A stretch of DNA of 64,000 bases from Emiliania huxleyi CCMP1516 (taxonomy: Eukaryota; Haptophyta; Isochrysidales; Noelaerhabdaceae): positions 1,863,841 to 1,927,840 of the forward strand of contig NW_005198244.1 in assembly GCF_000372725.1 (NCBI RefSeq), given 5' to 3'. Positions 55,484-64,000 of this stretch are shown piece after piece. A program made the position numbers and the translations under genes. Under the pieces are notes generated by a model, which saw only the letters and a program-made list of their open reading frames with translations, did no database searches and had not been told where the DNA came from. Within the stretch, counting starts at the first letter, position 1; the number at the start of each line of letters is the position of its first letter.

Positions 55484-56537
55484 GTGAGTCTATCCACTAT
55501 CGGTAAGCGTGGGTTAGCGCGGGTTACACCGGGTTAAGCCACCACCAAACCCAGCACGGGTCAGCACGGGCCAGAACGGGTTACCACAACCCGACGCTAA
55601 CCCGGCACTAACCCAGCACTAACCCGTCCTAACGTATTATGCCCCCGAGCAGCGCGGGTTAGCGCTGGGTTAGCGCCGGGTTAGTCTCGGGTTGGGCTTG
55701 GGGGTTACGTTCGGGTTAGCGCCGGGTGCGCCTCCGTTCGGCGCACCCACCCTGTACTCGATAGCGGTCCCGCCATAGCTCCCACATAGGAGCAAGAGGC
55801 CAGGCAGGGGCCGCATCGGAGCGAAGAGTGCAATATACGTTTTCAAAAAGGAACGGAAACACGAATCTCCAATCCAAAGGGATGAAATCCCTTATGGATA
55901 TAATCGCCCAATTATCTCAGCCCAATTATCACAGGAATATAGTGTGAATGCCCGGGAACACTCTGATCTGGTGCAGCTCGATCCGCCGCTAAGGCGGCAT
56001 CAATGGCGCGTTGCTCCCGCCGCTGGCGGCGGCGCTCCTTCCCGCCGTGCCGTGGTTTGTCAACAACATATCTACATAGGTACCGAACACACAGAAAGGC
56101 AAACTTGTTCGTGCGGCCCTTGCAAAGAGCATTGCCGCACGAGTCTTTGGCGCACGTGTAGCCGACGGCCTTAGCAACCGCCTTGGACCTGTCCGAGCTG
56201 CGCATGCTGTTGATCTTCTCAATGAGGAGCTTGTCATCCAACGGCCTGCTGCGCAGCCAAGGCTCCATCGCGCGAGTCGGCTCGGGTGCCCGCGCAGCCG
56301 TTTCATCTCGCCAACCAGCTCTAACCCGGGGTGCGCGCTGCACTAACCCGGGCCTAACCCACCCCCTAACCCGGCGCAAACCCATGCTGACGTATGCCCC
56401 CCAGCCGCGCGGGTTAGCGCTGGGTTAGTGCCGGGTTAGCGTCGGGTTATGGTAACCCATTCATTCTGACCCGAGCTGACCCGTGCCGGGTTAGTGAGCA
56501 CTAACCCGCGCTAACCCACGCTTACCGATAGACTCAC
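55484..56537. mobile_element. Foldback element built of GGGTTAGCG motifs
   Basis: The ends GTGAGTCTATCxxxxATCGGTAAGCGTGGG (left) and its reverse complement CCCACGCTTACCGATAGACTCAC (right) bound 1054 bp. Each terminal arm (55484-55720 and 56322-56537) is itself a palindrome: several CGCTAACCC units, a short hinge (TATTATGCCCCCGAG or TATGCCCCCCAG), then several GGGTTAGCG units. The centre (55740-56320) carries one minus-strand ORF. No transposase motif was found. Confidence 0.75.
55912..56385 (-). CDS. Basic Cys-containing ORF inside the foldback element, hypothetical
   Basis: The likely start is the internal Met of MEPWLRSRPLDDKLLIEKIN. The ORF continues with RSSDRSKAVAKAVGYTCAKD, SCGNALCKGRTNKFAFLCVR and an Arg-rich GGKERRRQRREQR, ending HYIPVIIGLR. 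The C-x4-C-x3-C spacing followed by C-x3-C could bind zinc. The region is less GC-biased than the arms and reads like protein. It is the only candidate for an element-encoded product; its role is unknown. Confidence 0.4.
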   Translation of the reverse strand: MGLRRVRGWVRPGLVQRAPRVRAGWRDETAARAPEPTRAMEPWLRSRPLDDKLLIEKINSMRSSDRSKAVAKAVGYTCAKDSCGNALCKGRTNKFAFLCVRYLCRYVVDKPRHGGKERRRQRREQRAIDAALAADRAAPDQSVPGHSHYIPVIIGLR

Positions 56538-56746
56538 CCTACTACCCCTACGCGCGGGCGTGACCATGTCCATGAGAGTTCAGAGGGAAATATCGCTTGG
56601 AAGTTTTTTCCCGATGAAAGATGAAGCCTCAATTAATTGGCTCATCAAACTGACACATCCCGGTTGGCGGTTGCCGCGAAGCCCAACTTTTGGGAAACCG
56701 GCATTTCGGAGAGGCGCGTGGCTTCTCTACGTCCTGCTGAAACGCC

Positions 56747-58159
56747 TTGCAACTGAGCATGAGCCTTCATGCGATGGCCGTGTGGGCCTCCTCAGGGTCG
56801 TCGCCACCGCTAACCCCCTCACCGCCACCGCCCTCACCGCCTCCGCCGTCACCGCCACCACCCTCAACCTTGCCACCCTCGCCGCCGCCGCCATCACTCC
56901 CCCCAAGATTAACCCCACCGTCCATGCCACCCTTGCTATCTCCTCCCACCCCCCCCCCGTCGCTGTCGCTGCCCCCATCGTCGACGTCGCCACCCTCATC
57001 CCCACAGGTTGCGCCAGCAATCTTGCCACCGCAGCCGACGCCCCCGCCACCGTCCCCGCCACCGCCCTCACCGCCGACGCCCTTCACGTTCCCACCCTTA
57101 CCCCCCGATGACGCACCCCTCTCGCCTCCGCCCTCGCAGCCTCCGCCCTCGCAGCCTCCGCCCTCGCCTCCGCCGCCCTCGCCACCACCTCCTTCAGACT
57201 TGCCACCGTCCCCGCCGCCACCGTCTCCGCCCCTGCCCTCGCCACCACCTCCTTTAGACTTGCCACCATCTCCGCCGCCACCGTCTCCGCCCCTGCCCTC
57301 GCCACCACCTCCTTCAGACTTGCCACCATCTCCGCTGCCACCGTCTCCGCCCCTGTCACCGGCATGCGACTTCTCGCGGTGCGATGGCTGCGGCGGCGAG
57401 CAGTGCCAGCTCTGCCGCGACGAGATCGCGAGGGACTGCTGCTTGGTTGAGGCCTGCCACCAGATCATTATATCCAAGCCCGACGAGCCCTCGAGCGTAA
57501 AAGACTGCGCCGTGGCCCTGCCGGGCCAGCTGCCCTGGGTAGGGGAAGCACAGTGCGCCTTCTGCCGCGAACAGCACATGGCAGAGTGCTGCGCCGGAAG
57601 GCACCCCCAGACCCCAGGTTGCAGCTTCCCGCCGCCGCCCCCTCCGCCACCCTCTTCCCTGCCGTCGCCACCACCGTCTCCGCCGCCCGACGATTTCTTC
57701 AACCCTTGCCCCGGACCAAGAAACCACCTCAGAGGCGTCTACTTCACCTTCTCGGAGAGCGATGAGATTGTCAACAACTTGGGCGGCTACCCGGGTGGCG
57801 AAGACATTAAAGGTGGGGTGGCCTGCCTGCCAGGAGCGCCGGACATGGAGCCCGACCCCTTTTGTCCGTGTGGCTGCGGCTGCCGCTGCACCAATGACGA
57901 CGACTTTGCCGACTACGACCGCCAGGAGCTCCGGTACAGCCGGGTCGTTCGCATCGCCGAGGGAAGCGACGCCCCTCCAATCGAGCTAGATCTGGTCGTG
58001 ACCAACCAGACCGCGTACGAGCCGTGGAACTCGCGCAACACCGGCCACCACGACAGCGGGGGACAGCGGGGTTACTTCGCGCAGATCAGCCTCCTCCAAG
58101 GAACCCAGACACGCTTCCGTTACGAGTTGGACGGGGGCAATCACGCAGAGATACTGTGA
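56747..58159 (+). CDS. Extracellular-type proline-rich protein with Cys modules
   Basis: A single exon of 470 residues (the Met at 56759 is an alternative start). The N-terminal half is [13 protein letters not shown] repeats. Two similar Cys modules follow ([20 protein letters not shown] and [15 protein letters not shown]), each with a C-x2-C-x3-(D/H) pattern. A second short proline linker and a beta-rich domain come next ([20 protein letters not shown], then [15 protein letters not shown], then [20 protein letters not shown]), ending [11 protein letters not shown]. The layout resembles pherophorin-type wall glycoproteins, but no signal peptide is evident at this start. A missing upstream exon is likely. 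Confidence 0.7.
   Translation: MQLSMSLHAMAVWASSGSSPPLTPSPPPPSPPPPSPPPPSTLPPSPPPPSLPPRLTPPSMPPLLSPPTPPPSLSLPPSSTSPPSSPQVAPAILPPQPTPPPPSPPPPSPPTPFTFPPLPPDDAPLSPPPSQPPPSQPPPSPPPPSPPPPSDLPPSPPPPSPPLPSPPPPLDLPPSPPPPSPPLPSPPPPSDLPPSPLPPSPPLSPACDFSRCDGCGGEQCQLCRDEIARDCCLVEACHQIIISKPDEPSSVKDCAVALPGQLPWVGEAQCAFCREQHMAECCAGRHPQTPGCSFPPPPPPPPSSLPSPPPSPPPDDFFNPCPGPRNHLRGVYFTFSESDEIVNNLGGYPGGEDIKGGVACLPGAPDMEPDPFCPCGCGCRCTNDDDFADYDRQELRYSRVVRIAEGSDAPPIELDLVVTNQTAYEPWNSRNTGHHDSGGQRGYFAQISLLQGTQTRFRYELDGGNHAEIL
57130..57360. repeat. 48-60 bp in-frame repeat within the proline domain
   Basis: Three near-identical copies of CTCGCCACCACCTCCTT(C/T)AGACTTGCCACC followed by TCTCCGCCxCCACCG; coding [20 protein letters not shown]. 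Confidence 0.8.
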
Positions 58160-58974
58160 GGCGTTTTCGTAGATATTTCCATTTTTCACTTTCCTCCGGC
58201 GCGGTGGGGCCTCCGTCGCGAGCCTGTGAAAGCCTTTCGCGCGTTCTCTCTTCGGCTCAGGGGGTGGCGTGTAAAATAGCGGGGAGGGGCCTGGAGGAGG
58301 CGAGCGAGTGTTGGGGGCTTTCACTGGTCGTCTCGCCGCAGAGCAGTAGGCGAACAAATCGCTCTCCTTTTGATTCATCGATCCTGTGCGAGGTTGGTCT
58401 CTTGTTCTAAAATTCTTGCCCCACGCCCTTGCTGTGGCAGAGGCAACGATAAATTCTTTTCAGTGGCGGAAATTCTTTTCGCGCTTTCATTTCAACAGTC
58501 AGCGTCTGGCGAGTAGAGACCACGCCTCACATTTTCACAGGGGGGATCCGTGCTTTTCGCTGCGCATGCTCGACTCGAGCCCCGGCGAGGGCTTGTGCCA
58601 GGGCTCGCACCTCAACCTCTGCCATAGGACGTATTTTCAGGGGACAAGGGTAAGTAGGGTATAAAGTATCCGTACGGTACGAATGGCTGGTTATACTGGG
58701 GTACATTAGGAAGTCAGCGCCATACTGCCATACCTGACAAGGACTCACACTGTGGTAGGGCTAGGTATCCGTACTGCTGTACTCGTGCCCAGTGCGCCCG
58801 GTACCCGGATACCGGCGTCCGGCCTCCTCGTACTGCAATACTGCGAGAGGGGCGGCACAATACTGCCATACCTCCCACACACAAGTGTCGAAGTATGGCG
58901 AAGCATGCATACTTCAATACCACAGACTTCGCCGCTTGTACGCGGATACTGCAGATACTGCAGATACTGCAGAT

Positions 58975-59835
58975 GCTGCAGATGCTGCAGATGCTGCACA
59001 GATGCTGCAGATGCTGCACAGATGCTGCAGATGCTGCACAGATGCTGCAGATGCTGCACAGATGCTGCAGATGCTGCACAGATGCTGCAGATGCTGCACA
59101 GATGCTGCAGATGCTGCACAGATGCTGCAGATGCTGCACAGATGCTGCAGATGCTGCACAGATGCTGCAGATGCTGCACAGATGCTGCAGATGCTGCACA
59201 GATGCTGCAGATGCTGCACAGATGCTGCAGATGCTGCACAGATGCTGCAGATGCTGCACAGATGCTGCAGATGCTGCACAGATGCTGCAGATGCTGCACA
59301 GATGCTGCAGATGCTGCACAGATGCTGCAGATGCTGCACAGATGCTGCAGATGCTGCACAGATGCTGCAGATGCTGCACAGATGCTGCAGATGCTGCACA
59401 GATGCTGCAGATGCTGCACAGATGCTGCAGATGCTGCACAGATGCTGCAGATGCTGCACAGATGCTGCAGATGCTGCACAGATGCTGCAGATGCTGCACA
59501 GATGCTGCAGATGCTGCACAGATGCTGCAGATGCTGCACAGATGCTGCAGATGCTGCACAGATGCTGCAGATGCTGCACAGATGCTGCAGATGCTGCACA
59601 GATGCTGCAGATGCTGCACAGATGCTGCAGATGCTACAGATGCTGCAGATGCTGCACAGATGCTGCAGATGCTGCACAGATGCTGCAGATGCTGCACAGA
59701 TGCTGCAGATGCTGCACAGATGCTGCAGATGCTGCACAGATGCTGCAGATGCTGCACAGATGCTGCAGATGCTGCACAGATGCTGCAGATGCTGCACAGA
59801 TGCTGCAGATGCTGCACAGATGCTGCAGATGCTGA
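58975..59835. repeat. 20-bp satellite GATGCTGCAGATGCTGCACA
   Basis: About 42 almost identical tandem copies with one phase break at about 59630-59650 (ATGCTACAGATGCTGCAGAT). It contains overlapping PstI-like CTGCAG palindromes. Because 20 is not a multiple of three, the array is open in all frames. Confidence 0.95.
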
Positions 59836-60385
59836 TTGCGCTATACAACAGCGGCTGCGGCACCCCACAGCCTCGGTGGAACAGCTGCCAAAAGCAGAAT
59901 ATGCACTATTACGAGGGGGGTGTGGCATCTCTTGCGAGTCTCGCGAGGGGCGCCTACTAACCTCGCTTGCGAGGGGCGTGTGGCATGTCTTGCGGGGCTC
60001 GTGAGGGGCGCCTGCCAACCTCGCTTCGTCGAAGCGGCGCTTCGTACACACAACCACCCTGCCGCAACCGTCGCCGGCGCGCGACACGTTCCCGTCGGCC
60101 GGACTGTCCTCGTCGAGTGTGTGTCGCCAACCAAGGCGGGACGCACTCAGGGACGGTGCCGACGAGACGTGAGCCACGGTTGCGTGCAGACATGATTGCG
60201 TCACCTGGTGGGTCGCGGCGACACACGCGCTCAGGAGTGCAAGCTTGAACTTTGCAGGCATTGGCCGCCGCTGCCGGTACAGTGCATCCTGGCAGAGCCA
60301 GCGCGGCGGCGGCAGATCTGGGCTGCGAGGGTGGTGCTGCCACACCCCACCCGCCTGTTGCCACAGACGACCCGGACCTACCGCG

Positions 60386-60536
60386 GATACTGCAGATACT
60401 GCAGATATTGCAGAATACCGCAGATACTGCAGTATCTGCAGATACTGCAGATACTGCAGATACTGCAGATACTGCAGATACTGCAGATACTGCAGATACT
60501 GCAGATACTGCAGATACTGCAGATACTGCAGATACT
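60386..60536. repeat. 9-bp satellite ATACTGCAG
   Basis: About 16 tandem copies. Short runs of the same unit (GATACTGCA) precede the 20-bp satellite at 58946-58972, so the two arrays share an ancestor. Confidence 0.9.
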
Positions 60537-60964
60537 GGAGCGCGCCCCCGAGATACCTGGGTACCGGGTACTTGGGCGGGTTGCGGGACCACGTAAGGAG
60601 TGGTATCCCCGTACCCATACTTGCAGGTGCGACCGCCGCTACCTGTGTACTTGAGACGAGTTGCAACATACTGCCATATGTGCGTCTCAAACTCCCCATA
60701 CCAGCATACTATGCGTCTACGAAGTATCTTTAAGTACCAGCGTATGCCTACCTGGCGCAACAGCAGGATTTACCTGCCTACCCCGAAGATGGAAATAGAT
60801 ACCCCAATACGTTCATACCTCACGCATACCCTACTTCCCCCTGCTCCTCAAATAACAAGGCTGTGAAACGGAGCGGCCCTGGGCGAGTCTCGGCGCGGGA
60901 AGGGAGCCCTGCCTGTCAACCAACCAACCACGCGTAGGCCGGGCAGCATCAGTGGACCCACTGG

Positions 60965-63181
<2,217 letters not shown>

Positions 63182-64000
63182 GCGTTGAGGTGTTCCACCT
63201 CAACCATATTGCAAGAGAGAGAGCTCAACCGTTATGCTCTCTCACACACAGTCTACACTGACTGGTAATCGCGCGCCATCTCAGGCCAGGGGAAGAGAGC
63301 TCTGGCCTCTGAGGTCTGAGACGCGATTTTCGACTTTTCTCGTTCACCTTACACCTTAAGTCTTTCTATTCTTTTTCCTTCGCGGCAACGCGATGGCGGC
63401 AAGGCCTCTCTGCGCGCCCGCCCTCGTCACGCCGAAGACCAACCGGCGTCGGACCGCGGTGAGACCACGCCGCCCCCCGCGCCCGCCCGCGCCCGCAGCG
63501 TGAACACATACGCGCGTCCCTCATCGCACGGAAACATACGCGCCAGCCGCGCAGCAGCCTCACATGCAGCGCCGACCGCATGCTCGCGCCCTGGGCCGCC
63601 GACGACCCGGTCGGGCGGGTTGCGCGGCCGCCGCACACCACCAGGCAGGCGCGCGACCACCCGCAGCGCGCCGCAGCCCACCGCGCAGCCCTGCCAGCCA
63701 GGCCTGCGCCTTAAAGACTCACAAACAGGCGCACAGCAGAGTACAGCACACAGCACACGCCGGCGGCGCGCGCGCAGCACACGCAGACGCACGCGCGGAT
63801 CCAACACGCACACGCGCACAGCACGCGCGCGCCGCACGCCAGCGCAGCGCCACACACAGAGCCATTCCCATCAGCAGCAGCAGGCCTGCCACAATCCACA
63901 TCTCACACACGCGCGCGCACACTCCCCCTTACCGGCGCACGCATTGGGCGTCGCCGAGAGCTCCCAAAGCTGACTTGTGTGGCTGCTTGTGCTGCCTGCT
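63182..64000. other. Gene-free or gene-start region at the window edge
   Basis: A short plus-strand ORF begins at 63393 (MAARPLCAPALVTPKTNRRR) and reaches a possible donor (GCG/GTGAGACC) at about 63460. It could be the first exon of a gene continuing beyond the window. The rest is ACGCGC/ACACGC-rich sequence with no recognisable content. Confidence 0.3.

Larger units (their letters stand above)
58651..60840. repeat. Repeat-rich block with partial terminal inverted repeats
   Basis: AAGTAGGGTAT near 58652 recurs inverted (ATACCCTACTT) near 60828. Between them lie many ATACxGTAC/TACTGCCATAC-like motifs, the two arrays listed separately, and a duplicated GAGGGGCGxxTGTGGCAT segment at 59917-60010. 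No gene is supported. Long open frames in all six registers are produced by the arrays. Confidence 0.5.

Noticed and set aside
55500..56540. Interstitial telomere from chromosome fusion
   Set aside because: The motif is GGGTTAGCG with inverted symmetry and an internal ORF, not a head-to-head TTAGGG array.
58714..60699. Very long open frames (up to 661 codons) on both strands over the satellite
   Set aside because: They are created by the 20-bp array, which lacks stops in every frame; no start context, domain or balanced composition.

Overview
The window is nuclear DNA from a GC-rich photosynthetic eukaryote, most likely a haptophyte-type alga with a secondary red plastid. Four things point that way. 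Genes are split by many short spliceosomal introns, including several GC-AG introns (QPCT-like, GH16, TBC and TruA genes). A plastid-division dynamin of the ARC5/DRP5B type is present. A protein at 37647-38986 carries a presequence that looks like a plastid leader. There are large proline-rich (SPPPP) surface proteins and a BspA-type leucine-rich repeat protein, and microsatellites and minisatellites are dense. The organism call is an inference; no rRNA or organelle marker lies here. No tRNA, rRNA or CRISPR was seen.

Layout. 1-7.1 kb: two decayed, oppositely oriented copies of an unrecognised gene family flank an intact five-exon casein kinase II beta gene that includes a 29-nt microexon; a 227-bp AT-rich foldback MITE and several minisatellites follow. 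7.1-10.9 kb (minus): a membrane protein with a PARP ADP-ribosyltransferase domain. 11.0-13.7 kb: a 2.7-kb segment bounded by about 260-bp terminal inverted repeats, holding a truncated P-loop NTPase fragment and a UBA-domain ORF. 13.9-15.7 kb: a glutaminyl-peptide cyclotransferase-like gene and an EGF-like/TM gene model. 16-18.2 kb: a SPPPP-BspA-LRR surface protein with a polycystin-like membrane tail. 19-22.3 kb: an acidic membrane protein and a fringe-like glycosyltransferase. 22.6-26.6 kb: the ARC5/DRP5B-like dynamin. 27.2-30.7 kb: a BLUF/TEX47-like gene and a GH16 glucanase. 31.2-33.9 kb: importin alpha. 35.4-39.8 kb: a RAD6-type E2 enzyme, a 5'-truncated EgtD-like fragment, a plastid-type protein and a GH27 fragment. 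40-43.9 kb: a proline-rich receptor-like glycoprotein and a Myb protein. 45.6-49.8 kb: a coiled-coil/C2/TBC RabGAP. 51.5-55.2 kb: a patatin/cPLA2-like lipase and a PHD-finger protein. 55.5-60.8 kb: a foldback element built from GGGTTAGCG motifs, a proline-rich protein and a 20-bp satellite inside a repeat-rich block. 61-63.2 kb: a TruA-type pseudouridine synthase.

The genes are unrelated housekeeping, wall/surface and plastid genes, each with its own transcription unit; there is no operon logic. The unusual content is repetitive and mobile: three different inverted-repeat elements, at least three dispersed repeat families present twice or more, an intron whose 5' end copies the start of the next exon, and in-frame arrays. 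Exon joins marked as exact keep reading frame and family homology; other joins are approximate.
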